Shown here: positions 34,901-46,000 of the stretch, piece by piece | Layout of the letters: every line of letters starts with the position of its first letter | Numbering within the stretch: the stretch's first letter is position 1 | NCBI GenBank assembly: GCA_009733575.1 | Contig: ML769432.1 | Location: forward strand, 243,352 to 307,351 | Length of the DNA stretch: 64,000 bases | Source: Gymnopus androsaceus JB14 | Lineage: Eukaryota > Basidiomycota > Agaricomycetes > Agaricales > Omphalotaceae | Reading direction: 5' to 3' | Translations under genes and position numbers: made by a program | The notes under the pieces: model-generated | What the model saw: only the letters and a program-made list of their open reading frames with translations | The model's database searches: none | What the model was told of the DNA's origin: nothing

Positions 34901-36008
34901 AAGTACAAAGACTTGAAGGCCATTCTGGCTGGGTCCGTTATGTTGCATTTGCACCAAATGGCACACAAGTGGTGTCTGGTTCTGATGATCAAACAGTCTG
35001 CATTTGGAATGTAGCCACTGGCCATCCAATTCAAAAACTTGAAGGCCATTCTGGGTGTGTGCGATCTGTAGCGTTCTCACCGGATGGCAAAAAAGTGGTA
35101 TCTGGTTCTGATGACCAAACAGTTCGTATATGGGATATAAGCACTGGAAAGCAGATTCAACAAATGGAAGGTCATTCTAGCTGGGTGAGGGCTGTAGCAT
35201 TCTCCTCAGATGGCAAACAAGTGGGATCTTTTTCAGAAGATAACATTGTCCATCTTTGGAATGCACATACTGGTCAACATATTCGAATGATTGAAGCTAC
35301 AACTGCCGAGATCTTGAGTCTCCGAAATGCATTTCAATCTAATGTTGCAACTCTCAAAGGTAACTAACATTTTTGCAATCATGTGCTCATTGTCACTGCT
35401 CAAACTCACACTCATATCTGCTTTCTAGATACATATCAATACAACAGCTCCCTATATTACCTTGAGCCATCTTCTGACTCTTCTGGTTCCGTGAAACTTT
35501 GGATTTTGCCCCAATATCAAGATATCTCAGCAATTAATCAACATGAATTTACAGTTTGCTTTGGCTGTCAATCTGGTGCTCTGGTAATTGTTCAGATGCC
35601 TGGTCAACACAGCACAAATTTAGTTTCCGGGTTGAGTTTGAAGGCTGATGAAGATAAATTTGGTGAATCAATTAATATGGCCAAATTTTCCAAGGACTTT
35701 TCTGAGCATGACAGATTGAAAGTGGAAGACAGAGATCAAGGAGTCAAAAGCATGGGTATTGAAGAAGCGGATCAAAGAAATATAGCAGGCCCTTCTGCCA
35801 GGTGAGTAAAAATATGTATCTGCTACTACCCTGAGACTGAGATAAAATTATGATTAGTGCTACAGCCATCCCGCTCCCTAAACAAGTTGAATTTTCAAGC
35901 TCTGAGTCATTGATTCAAGTTCACATACAAGATGGGGAACTTGAAGGAGCCAGGAGACCACCAAAAACAAAATCCTGGAGGAGAAAACTTTTGGGGCTCA
36001 GACAGTGA
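31999..36008 (+). CDS. NACHT-WD40 NLR-like protein (STAND NTPase)
   Basis: Fungal NLR of the HET-E/HET-D architecture, a family tied to non-self recognition and programmed cell death. Five exons: 31999-32113, 32170-33623, 33679-35359, 35429-35801, 35858-36008; 1257 aa, no frame break. The N-terminus carries a doubled 13-residue motif (ANNFQINNGTLTN, AHHFNIYGGVFQN; residues 7-32). NACHT: P-loop GIAGTGKST (residues 89-97), Walker B FVLVIDALDEC (187-197), then ISCRPEYY. The helical linker runs to about residue 600. Eleven near-identical WD40 repeats fill about 604-1065. The C-terminal part is polar and ends in a basic patch (KTKSWRRKLLGLRQ). The gene is almost free of CpG, unlike its left-hand neighbours. 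Confidence 0.93.
33919..35301 (+). repeat. eleven tandem 126-bp units encoding WD40 repeats
   Basis: The units follow the pattern VRSVAFSPDGKQVVSGSDD..V.IWNVATG......EGH, one 42-residue propeller blade each, and remain very similar at the DNA level. Variation is focused at the start of each blade (SHW, ADE, SGS, SGW, SGC, SSW). The last blade is degraded (SSDGKQVGSFSED). Confidence 0.9.
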
Positions 36009-36261
36009 ACCATTTGGATGTGTCTCTGTACTGTGATTTAAGTTTGGTTTCATTTCAAAGCTAAGTCTCGTGTTTACTCGAGACCAGCTTCAAGTTTGTG
36101 GGGGCGAATCGCAGCTGTTCGCAAGTGAGGGATGAAGTTCAGGGACAAAAGGTACTATGTTTATTCTTGTAGGTAGCGTTCCTATCTACACAGAGACCAA
36201 AACTCTGTAAGTCAGTAATTAGCTTGGTTGTTATGTACAATGCAAGTAAAAAAAAATAAGT

Positions 36262-36825
36262 ACAGAAGCAAACCCCCAGGCGAAAATTTTTGCAGAGATT
36301 GCACAAGAACTTGGGTTGGTGATCAATTTAGGCAGATATTTTTTGTAGTTAAGTCACATGCATCCTAGCATTGTGTCCAAATTTTCTCAGATTTTTCTGA
36401 GCATATGTAGTGTGTATATAAATCAATTACTGTTGTTCATGAAAAAGCACTGAAAACCCCCAGGCGAAAAATCACATGTGACTGTCAATTGAACTCAAAA
36501 TATGTGACCCAAATCAGTTGTACAACCTGCTGAGCACACTCTATTATCTTTGACTGCTTTCCAGTGCACTCACAGCTCAATCAGGAAGGTTGGCTGCATG
36601 GTACAATGGACCATACATACATTTTTGAGTTTTTGGTGGATTTTGGTTGTTTCATTTTATTTTAGGTACACAATTTAGCATAGGCATCTCAATTGTATCA
36701 TAGCTTTAAATTAAATGCAATCTAGATATTATATGAAAAAAACCTAAGGCTGAAACCTGCTCCAAACCACTGAAAAATTGAAAATTTCGCTTGGGGGTAT
36801 TTTTTGCCTGGGGGTTTGCTTCTGT
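36262..36825. mobile_element. MITE, 564 bp, with ACAGAAGCAAACCCCCAGGC termini
   Basis: The left end ACAGAAGCAAACCCCCAGGC is matched by GCCTGGGGGTTTGCTTCTGT at the right end; AAGT is duplicated on both sides. An internal ACCCCCAGGCGAAAA copy is at about 36458. There is no coding capacity. The superfamily is uncertain. Confidence 0.75.
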
Positions 36826-37521
36826 AAGTCGGTAATTAACATTTCTTAAGTGCTAAGAAATATTTATTTTCTATAATACCCTGAACAAGTATTCTCCCTT
36901 ATGTATTGAAATAAGTTATTTCCCATAATGCTTCAGTCAGACTGAAGCATAACTATGGGCAGACGGTGAAGTTCAAGCTGATGGCCAACAACTGCCGAGC
37001 CACATGACCAGTTCAACTGCCATACATTGAGCGTTGTCTTCTCTTATAAGACAATTGGTAGTGCATATGGACCTACAAGGCACCTGCGTTGGCAAGAGAA
37101 GTGAATAACTGGGGGCAATACTCTAGTAACATTGCAATGACGAGCTAAGTATGCAGAGTTTCTGTATTAAGATGACAGAAACCCCAGTGATACCATTGTC
37201 ATCTTCCCTAGTGATCCAAGACTCGAGGCAGAAACAGGGCGTAAACGCTAAACAAACCCTTCCCTGCTTGTTCTCCACTGTCAAATGTTCCAACTTCTGA
37301 CTACATGGCAATCCCCGACAGCTCCGAATCTGAGCGCTTATGAAAAGAAGTTATCCTGAACAAGTAAGACTCAGTACGATAATGTTAAAGGCCTTGTTAA
37401 ACATTATACTAACTACAAGTGATATACCACCTAAATCTTTGTCAATTCTCTATTGACATGAATGAGAAGAGTTTGGTTTGCAATCCTAGGAAAAAGCTTA
37501 CCTGGCTTTGCACAAAATCTT
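36826..37521. other. non-coding stretch with a 23-bp palindrome
   Basis: No gene recognised. A perfect 23-bp palindrome (arm ATGCTTCAGTC) is at 36928-36950. A CTGTAAGTC.GTAATTA motif is found both at about 36206 and 36823, flanking the MITE. Confidence 0.5.
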
Positions 37522-37680
37522 CATCAGCAAAACCTGTATGTACTCCAGAGTGCTCCAGAGCACTGACAGCTGTCAAAAAGCCATCAAACTGCTCTGGAGC
37601 ACTCTGGAGCACTCTGGAGCTGGTACCCTTGTTCCAGAATGTATTAAGATGCCTTATCAACCATACAGGTTTTGCTGATG
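37522..37680. mobile_element. MITE of the CATCAGCAAAACCTGTA family (159 bp)
   Basis: The most compact complete copy. Perfect CATCAGCAAAACCTGTATG termini are flanked by TT on both sides. Left-arm words (CTCCAGAGTGCTCCAGAG) pair with right-arm words (CTCTGGAGCACTCTGGAG) across a CTGACAGCTGTCAAAAAG core. GGTACCCTTGTTCCAGA lies near the right end. Confidence 0.85.
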
Positions 37681-37792
37681 TTGGCCACTGCATACAGCGA
37701 GCTCAAGTAACTTCCATGATTGAGAGGAGTTGTTGTGAAGAAAGACTCTTGACAGCCAGGAGTAGGGCGGTAATCACTATTCATACAATAAC

Positions 37793-38615
37793 TCAGTTCA
37801 TGCAAACCAGTAAATTGAGCCTGAAAAACCTTGCACAGAAAGGTAATGAGATCACGAGAGTCAATTGATGACCTTTTCCTGCAGGTGAATTTATGTGATA
37901 GATTTGAGCATGATTGGTGCTCTGTTTGGCATTCAGGGAGGATAATAATTGATCCAAGTCAGCAGGTGGACAACTGGAAATGATTTGCTTTAGAGTGGGA
38001 AGCATGTTAGCATTGGCATAAGGATGGATGTCACTGTCAAGGGACACTTCCAAAGGGAAGGATTTAATAACTTCATGGTAAATGGAAGGGTCAAGCACAG
38101 AAAAAAAATGTTGGCAAGCAGTAGTGTAAGTATCAGAGCTGTCTAGTACAGATAGAGTTCACTGATGAACAACATTTGTCAAGTATGGACTGTACTAACT
38201 CTGGTTTTGTTAGTCTTTGCGATTCAACAGTTTTCAGATCAGTGGTTTTGAGAGACATGAGGCGAGTCAAGTGCAGAAACTCGCTATTGGGTAGAGCCCA
38301 AGAAGGCACAGAAGACAGGCGGGATGTGTAGTTTTCATTTATACTATTCATGACTATTGGAATGGTCAAAACCAATGTTGATGGAAGAAGCTGGGAGTTG
38401 ACAAAGAAATAGAAGCTAATGGCAGTAACAATGTGTAACAGGCTTTTAGGTCTACAAGACCCTCCCTTCCCTTTGGTCAGTGTTGGGGACCAATTGGGGT
38501 TCCAAATCCTGGGTGCTTTATTGAAGTGCCCAGCTTCGGCGGGTACGGCCATCAGCTGAAGTTTGTGTCTTTGTGGCCTAGGTTTTTTAAAACAGCTGGA
38601 AGATGCAATGTCCAT
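37793..38615 (-). other. uncharacterised open frames, possibly one decayed gene
   Basis: Two minus-strand segments, 38615-38133 and 38098-37793, could belong together after a frame change near 38130 (SVNSICTRQ then SDTYTTACQHFFSVLDP). No family was recognised. Low CpG and a repeat-rich setting make a relic likely. Confidence 0.3.
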
Positions 38616-38844
38616 TGGCCATCAAGGTTAAACCAACCGCTAAACCAACAGCCAAACCAGCAGCAACTAACCAAAACAAAAGAAAATAACCATAAATTGT
38701 GCTGATGGTTGGTTGGATGGAGATTCTAAACAGGATGCCTCATACTCAGCTCCAAAACATGCTCATATTGAAGTGATACAGGAATTTGTTTTAGCAGTGG
38801 GAGGGGAAATAGACGCTGCCTGTCTTTTAGTGATCATGCCCACT

Positions 38845-38940
38845 GCCAAACCTACGAACATTGTTCTTCGCTTTGGCCCTAGTAAACAAATAATGCATTT
38901 CCCCAGATTCATTAGGTATTGTTCCAGGGCATGTCAATGT
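38845..38940 (+). pseudogene. left fragment of MYND gene copy B
   Basis: This matches intron 1/exon 2 of the MYND gene (RYCSRACQ) up to GGCATGTCAATGT and then stops abruptly at the 3.3-kb insertion; the match resumes at 42252. In copy A the same point reads without a break (27411). The exon 1 part is mostly lost. Confidence 0.75.
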
Positions 38941-39229
38941 TGATATGCTGATTTTTTGGCTAAGGCTAGCAATAATCCTAGGTTCTGTTTGTAACAAAAC
39001 ATGGTCAATAAGAGAACTATAGTGAGCCCGAGCTGATAGTTAAAATCTACCAAGGACCTATTTTACCCAAGAGGTTGCAGAGTAATGGTACGTGCAATGG
39101 TACCATACTTAACTTTGTGAATGCGCCTCAATCAAAGTCCTATGCGCAGTATGGTGTAGCGAGGCAAGCTTGTTGGAAAACAAGTTGCTGACTGAGGCAG
39201 ATAAACAAGCCCATGTACCAGTTATATTA

Positions 39230-40709
39230 CAGTGACAGCCAGATCAAATCCACACCCCCGGATTTGGAAACTGGTTACGTCACCAGCGCTTAAGTCGTTC
39301 TCCCCAATGCTGCTGTCACGAAAGTGTTCAAAATGGGCTCTTTGGATGCAATGAAGCATATATAAGTAGATGCAGTGTACGCAACAGGCTGTAGTAATAT
39401 ACTGAAGTCCAAAAATCAGCAGAAAAAGTGTAAAATAGATGAAAACAATGAAAAATGTTGGGATTACAGCAGTGAGACTAGTACTTCAACCAACGTCCAT
39501 GATTTTGAAGCAAGCCTTGCATATGGTGAGGGAATGAGCTATAGAGGTGTCTAGTATAGTGTCCGAAATCATCACTATACAGTCTATACTAAACTTCTTG
39601 AAGAGCTGCCCAAAGCTCATTCAATGTTTTCAGCTGAGGATTGCATGTTTCGACTTGCCGTTCCAGCTCTGCCCAAGCATTCTCAATGGGACTAACATCT
39701 GGAGACTTCAACGGCCACTTGAGGACATAAATGCTGTGGTCCTTGAGCCAGTTTTGGGTGTCTCAAGCAGTGTGCTTTGGGTCGTTGTCTTGTTGGAAAA
39801 TCCACCGATGGTTTTCATATCCACATTCTTGAACACTTGGTAGTAGAGCTTCCTGAAAGCAAAAATGAGTTTATAGTGAGGGTTATATCAAAAGGCAATG
39901 CACCTCTAGCACTTGCATGTACTTGAACTGATCCATCATGCCTTCAATTTGATACAGTCACCCAACGCCATTCCAAGTGATGTACCCCCAAACCATTAGA
40001 GAGCCCGTACCCAATCCTCTTTGGTTGCACAGATTCACGACATTGTCTGTGAATGGATCCTCCCCTTTCCTTTGACAACACCACCGAAGCCCATCTGAAC
40101 CTCCATTCAAAACAAACTTGGATTCATCGGAGAAGATGATCCAGTATCGCAACCAACCCTTGAGTGTGGCCCAATCACTCCTAGTTCATGCAAATGCAAA
40201 GCGTTGCGCAAAATTGAGTTGCGAAAGGATGACTTTTTTGCGCCGTACAAAGCCTAGAAGACCATGTTGCTGAAGGAGTCGACAAATTGTTCACTTGGGA
40301 ACAGTCGGAAAATGCTTTTGCTGAAGGTCTGCTCCATCAGTTGCATGCCCTGCCTCAATGTCTGCAACTCCTTCCTGTGCTTTGGCTGCCAATATTTGAG
40401 GACATTGGCCAGGGCGATGTGCTTTGTAGTAGCATCCATAAAGATGAGCTTTCCAATAGTTGTCAGAAATTGTAGTATGGTCTGCAGCAGTGTCCTTAAA
40501 CAGGGGAGCATTGTTGGCAATCCAATTAAAGCTTTTATTCTGCTCATCATGGTACATAAGGATGGCCCGACGCTTTGTAGGTGTCATTTTAACGGGAGGG
40601 AGCCCTGTAGGCTTTTTTTGTATGGTCATTGCGGAGGAAAAGGACTTAAGCACCGGTGACATAAGCGGTTTCCAAATCCAGGGGTGTGGATTTGATCTGG
40701 CCGTCACTG
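39230..40709 (-). mobile_element. Tc1/mariner element, 1480 bp
   Basis: Long inverted termini of about 55 bp start CAGTGAC(A/G)GCCAGATCAA and are flanked by TA on both sides, the Tc1/mariner hallmark. The left terminus carries A where the right has G in a former CpG. It encodes the transposase relic on the minus strand. Confidence 0.9.
39589..40662 (-). pseudogene. Tc1/mariner transposase, inactivated by in-frame TGA codons
   Basis: From about ATG 40662: an N-terminal helix-turn-helix-like region with PTKRRAILMYHDEQNKSF, then the DDE core with IIFSDESKFVLNGGSDGLRW, GSLMVWGYITWNGVG, RWIFQQDNDPKHTA and LKWPLKSPDVSPIENAWAEL. A probable 49-nt intron with a GTGCAT donor lies at about 39852-39903. 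TGA codons interrupt the frame at 39958-39960 (after WNGVG) and 39763-39765 (after DPKHTA). Both sit where arginine (CGA) would be unremarkable. Confidence 0.85.
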
Positions 40710-40711
40710 TA

Positions 40712-41838
40712 GGCTAGGTCATTGAAGGATATACCCAAGGGGTTGAAGTCTTAAACAGGGCATTGCTTTTGCGATCAGCTCACCAAGGAGTCTACACAAC
40801 ACTCAAGTTTATTAAACGAAGCAAGGTGGACTGGGATGGGGAAGTACCCTAACGGGTGCCCTCAAAAGTTGATGCTTGTTGGAAAGCACCCAGGCAGATT
40901 GCTGCAGCAATCCAATGCGGCCACATGACCCACTTGCTGTAGCTACTTCTAGAGCACGGAAGGACCAAGGAGCATTTCTATCTGAGCCTTAGCGTTCTAC
41001 CGAGATCCATATGCTACTATGCATCTAGACTCGAGACTGCGCGGAACTAGGGATAATAACCAGTCTCCCATTGGTGAGGAAAAACATAGAAATACTTCCG
41101 AGAGCTGTTCTGCTAAAGGAACTGGCGAGCCTTGTAAAAAGGCAAATGACTTGAGTCAATTCGGACCAAAAATCCCAAAAGTTGACCCAATTGAGGAAGA
41201 CAAACGAACAAGGCAGGGGAACGTCGAGGCAAAACCATAGTATACACGCATATATGGACATTATTTTATCTTTTTCTATTTACTTACTCTGTTTCATCCT
41301 ATCTTGCTCAGTATATAAGGGTAGCTATTCTATCTCGGAATAACAAGTTAGACTTGATACCTGAAACACAGTTCTATCTTAGGACCTGTAGTAATTCGTA
41401 CATGCTCAGACACGTCTGCATTGTCCTCTACAACCTTTGAAATGGGTAGCCTTCTTGTAACCTTGATAATACTGAGGCTGTTCATTCTACTTCCTGGCTA
41501 TTAAGTCAAGCATTCCTGGTTTTCATCTCGAAGAGAGGTCACATCAGTCTTAGGACCGCAGGTGGAGCCTAATGTGCACACCTTGACGAGCCCATTGTTG
41601 ATTAGGAAGGTCTTGGACCCAAGTGTTGGCTTGGTCTAGTTTTAGGGAGGAAGCTCCTTGGAGTGTAACCTAGCTTTACCAACAGATTCTACCCCTTGCC
41701 CGCTCTTCACTGAGTGTGTTAAAAATGCCTACTCGAGTGACTTGCGCAGCAGTCGTATAAGCTTGTTAGGTAACTTGCAGGTTTCCCTGAGAGGGGGAGT
41801 ATCATTGCGCAGCGATGTAAAGGCTCCCGAGCTACACT
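40712..41838. other. unassigned part of the 3.3-kb insertion
   Basis: Short frames only (for example 41019-41240 plus, Lys/Glu-rich), none recognised. A TATA-like stretch and pyrimidine-rich tracts occur further right (about 42050-42180), possibly from an old LTR. Confidence 0.4.
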
Positions 41839-42003
41839 AAGTTGTTTGTTGAGTCGGCATACTTGACCCGTGCTTGGGTATTTCACCTCGGATAAGCGAA
41901 GTCGTTTGTTGAGTCAGTGTACTTGACCCGTGCCTTGGTGTTTGTGCAGATACACAAAGTCGTTTGTTGAGTCGGCGTACTTGACCCGTGCTTTGGTGTT
42001 TGC
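41839..42003 (+). repeat. three tandem units of about 59 bp
   Basis: Each unit starts AAGT(C/T)GTTTGTTGAGTC and continues with a TACTTGACCCGTGC core. Units begin at about 41839, 41898 and 41957, with 5-15% differences. Confidence 0.85.
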
Positions 42004-42251
42004 TTTCCCCCTCAATTAGTTCAGCACGTCATCATACATTAGTTGGCTTTTCAAAACCTCCCTCCAAATATAAACCTTGTTCATTTTGCACTGTCTGTGC
42101 CACTGTCAAGTGCTTTTCTCTTCAAATCAATTAGTAGTTGAGGGAACCTTCAACAACCTCCTTCCTCGCATTAAATTAAACCTTTTGGATTGAATCTGAT
42201 TGGGGTGATTGTTGTTTGGTTGGTTTTCATACTCAGCACAAATCTAACTCA

Positions 42252-43095
42252 TCAATGTGCAGCTTGGAAAATGCACAAAAAGTGCTGTCATTCCACCAGT
42301 GAACTTCATGAGGCCAAGACAAGCGACAGAGACCTCCACCAAGCCAACGAAAGACTGTCAAAATGGATCAACATGTGGAGGATGTCTTTAACCAAATGGC
42401 GCATTTTTTATTGATTATATCTAGTAGTCATTCTTATATTGACGTTTCGCTCCAAGGGCTCTTTGGGCTTTGAGTCCCAACGCGTTTGCAAAGGACAAGC
42501 TCGCGACACATTGGTACACGTTACGCGTTTTCGCGTTCAATTAGTTATATATATATCGACTACACTAATAATCTTCCTTTTCTTGCAGCTTTGTTCTCGG
42601 ACTTGACGTGCGACTCGACCCTCCGTCTCCTGCTCAGTTATTCAGAGTAAGCTTTTGTCCATTTCCTACACCGAGTCAACTCACATCCTCCCCCAGCTCC
42701 GCGAAATAGCCGTTCTCCCCCGCACACGTGTTCACGAGCTACTTCAAGAGCAAGACACGGCACAACACCACATCGACGACTGGCTAAAAGACGAACGGGG
42801 CGACAACACTGCCCAAATCGTCGTTTTCGCTCCAGGCCTGCTTCGCTTTCTGTGGTTCTCGATCCGGGATATCGGTGATCGTCAAAATAAGGAGGTGGAT
42901 GGTCTTGGGAGGTTGGTGATGGATAATGTTCCTGCTGCACTTCAGGCGGCGGTTGAGATAGGTGATAGTAAGTTATCATTGATTCTTATGTGACTTCGAG
43001 TGTTCGCTATTAAGAGAGCTTTTACAGCGTCTGCGCATGATAAATATCTATTCTCTATCGCACTCCTAGCTTCCAACAACGAAGCCTTGAATTGA
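42252..43095 (+). pseudogene. right fragment of MYND gene copy B
   Basis: It continues copy B after the insertion, from QxAAWKxHKKCC through to the stop at 43093-43095. Compared with copy A, the first roughly 90 bp have lost six of seven CpGs to TpG or CpA; the rest is much better preserved. Without exon 1 and with the insertion, no full MYND finger can be made. Confidence 0.85.
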
Positions 43096-46000
43096 TGCAC
43101 GCCCTGGAATGAATTGTTGCTTTAGGATCCCTTTGTACATGTCGCTTGCCTACTACCTTGATACTAAAAGAAATGGAATATGTAGATACATGATTGAAAA
43201 CTAATAATTTACGCTACTCTTCTCTCCGCTCAGCCTCGCCAGAAGGCTTCAAGTCCGTTCAATGGTAAGTAGCACGCGAGGACACGAACAAACACCGATT
43301 AGCACTGTAGAGCACCAAGCTTTGACTCGCATACGTAGAGTATGAAGGTAACCTCGCAAAGTTGATCACTTCTCATCCCCGCACAACCCCAACCGTAACA
43401 TCCGCCTTTGGCATCCCCGAATCTCCCTTGCCCCCCATCCCATTAACACCAACCGTCAACGCACCAACGCACTTTTCCCAAGCCCATCTCGTAAGCCGTA
43501 GAACGTCCTCGTCTGAGAGGTCGCGCCTGACGTGTAGCTCGAGCGTTACGACGAGTTGCTCTGATGATATAGTTGTGGTTTTTGTCTCGTGAATGGCGTT
43601 GTATGGTGCAGCTGAAGAAGGTGCCGGCGTTGGAGTGAATTGCCAGATGTGTGGTGCCGGGAGGTGTAGCACTTGGGGATGTCGTTCGACCTTGAAAGAA
43701 AGTTGTTAAAAACACAACAAAACTGGAAGAAATAAACGAGGTAAACATACATCTTTCATCGCTCTTAAAAATACCTCCATTCGTCCAGCTCTACCTTTCT
43801 CCACTCTGCGAGGTGCAGTTTGTAGCAAAACGGTACCGAGAACGACAGAAGCGCTGTAGGAGACACGGAAGGTCACAAAGGTGATGAAAGCGGCGAGAGT
43901 AAGGTCAAATGCTGTGTGTCGGGTTCTAAGGAATGCGGAGAAGGAAAGAAAGAAAAGGTTGCGTAGTTAGTGTCAGATATCATCCCAATTCTCTAAACCA
44001 ACTTACTCATGCAGCCCAACTCCACCCCACCAAATAGCCAGGCACATAGCCAACGGGCAGACCACATATGGGTTCGACGCAATTAGACCCATTTTTGAAG
44101 ACGGCGGAGCTTCGTCGTTTGTTGTATGGGATGTTCTTTGGGAAAACAGAGATGTAAAGGATCGAAGGAGGGTAGGTATAGAAGGGATTCGATTGCCAGT
44201 GACTAGGAGTTACATTCAATCATTCACGCATGCATATTCGATAAGATTAAACAATACTCACCATCGACCAAACTCTTATGGTTATCAAACACCGCCGCCG
44301 AAATGATGAGGGTGAAGAACGCGAGCGACGCGAGAATGTACGGGAATTGTATCCTGTGTAGATATAAAGAGTTAATCGAATGACGAACATGGATGGATCA
44401 AAGACAACACCCACCCTAACATTCCATCTGGATCCTCATCCCCAATATGATGATGATGACCGTCTCCACCCCAGTACTCCCAGCACTCAGCAAAACATGT
44501 TCCACCGTCTCTTTACACACATAGACCGAGGAAAACATGAGATAGACGCTTTGTGCGAATTGGAGCACAGTTTCGATGCGTGCGTTTCTATAAGACAGAT
44601 AGATAAGTTGGAGCAGAGGATGCGAAGCGAAGAAGGAAGTGGAATGCTTACCCATACGGTCTCCTCAACCCATTTCCATCCGTATTACTCCCATTCAACC
44701 ATCGCCTCAACACTCCCGCAATCCCAACTCCAAACGCGTCAAACACAACCCAATACCCCAACCCCGTAGTTCCCAAAGAGCCAATTTGCTGTCCAGAGAC
44801 CCACAAGAAGGCTCCAAGAGTGAATTGCAGAATAGTAAAGGGTAGCGCAAACCGCTGAGCTGAGGTGTTAGAAGACGGAATGTGGGTTGGACAGAGTTGG
44901 AGTTGGTGCCATTGAAAGGTGAAGGTATTGGCGGGAAGTGTGAATGCGATTGGGATTGTGAGTGAGAATGCCCTAGACTTGAAAAAGACGATCTCGAAGG
45001 TGCCGGAGAGACCAGTCCCGCTGAACTAGGTGGTAATCCCGCACTTTGAGGAAATGGCGAAATCGGATTCCAAGGGCTCATAGGTGTCGGTGTGGGCTGA
45101 GTGATACAGCTCCTGCGTGGTTCCTGTTCCAGGCTAGCACTCTGAGGCCCTCCCGCACCCGGCTCCAAAAAGGAGAAGAAATTATGGAGAGAGAGAGTGC
45201 TTGTGATGATGGCCTCTCCTTGAGCTACTAGAACTAGCAGAAGAAGGTCCATTTGACATGAGTGGAGGTGTTGGTCCGCTGATAGATGGCGATCTACCAC
45301 CAAACGTGAACCCTGCTCCCAGTGGATTCTCTGCGCTCTTGCCATTCTGCAGGGATGTTGTCATTCTTCGCCCAGAGGGGAAGCTAACGCTCGAGCCAGC
45401 GGAAGGTATCGGCATCGCTTCCACGTCTGAGGAAGAGGGAATTCCAACTCTTGTGATCCATCTTCTGAAATGGTATTACTTGCCGGTAATGAACCAGGTC
45501 GAGGAAAGAAAATAGAGAGATTACGCGAGTGCAGGCGAGAGTGACGACGAGCGTGCTTTTGTCTTTCCTGTCTCTCTCGTTCAGCGTCTACTGCTGCAGA
45601 TGATGTATTCTCTGGGGCGGACACAGAGGGAGTAAGTCCGTTTGGACTGCGTGGATGAGATTGAGCATCAGCAGGAAAGGAAAAGGATAAGGGTGAAGGC
45701 AAGGGAGGTGAGTATGGCGTTGAAATTGAGCGAGTCCTGGAATGACCGTGACCATTGACACCGAGGTTCTGTGGTGATGATATGGATGCACGGAAAGGCG
45801 AAGGGGGTGGAGCGTGACCGTTGACTTTGAATGAAGTGCGATATGGACCTGCTGAGCCGGAGGCAGGGCTATAGCCAGCAGAGCCAGGAGCAGAGCCATT
45901 AGGAGAACGAGGACTGGGTAAAGATATAGACATTGTCCTCGCATGTCCCATTAACGGCGGAGGCGCTGGCGTAGAGTGAACTCGAGAACGCGGCGCCTGA

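Larger units (their letters stand above)
38941..42251. mobile_element. 3.3-kb insertion in MYND copy B, flanked by a 7-bp duplication
   Basis: TCAATGT occurs directly before (38934-38940) and after (42252-42258) the insertion, while copy A has the site once. The insert begins TGATATGC and ends CTAACTCA (TG...CA, as in LTR elements), but no LTR pair was found. It contains the Tc1/mariner element at 39230-40709 and the tandem repeat at 41839-42003. No capsid, RT or other transposase was recognised elsewhere in it. Confidence 0.7.

Noticed and set aside
33919..35301. Regular repeats considered as a CRISPR array
   Set aside because: The 126-bp units are contiguous, coding and match WD40 blades, with no repeat-spacer pattern; the organism is eukaryotic.
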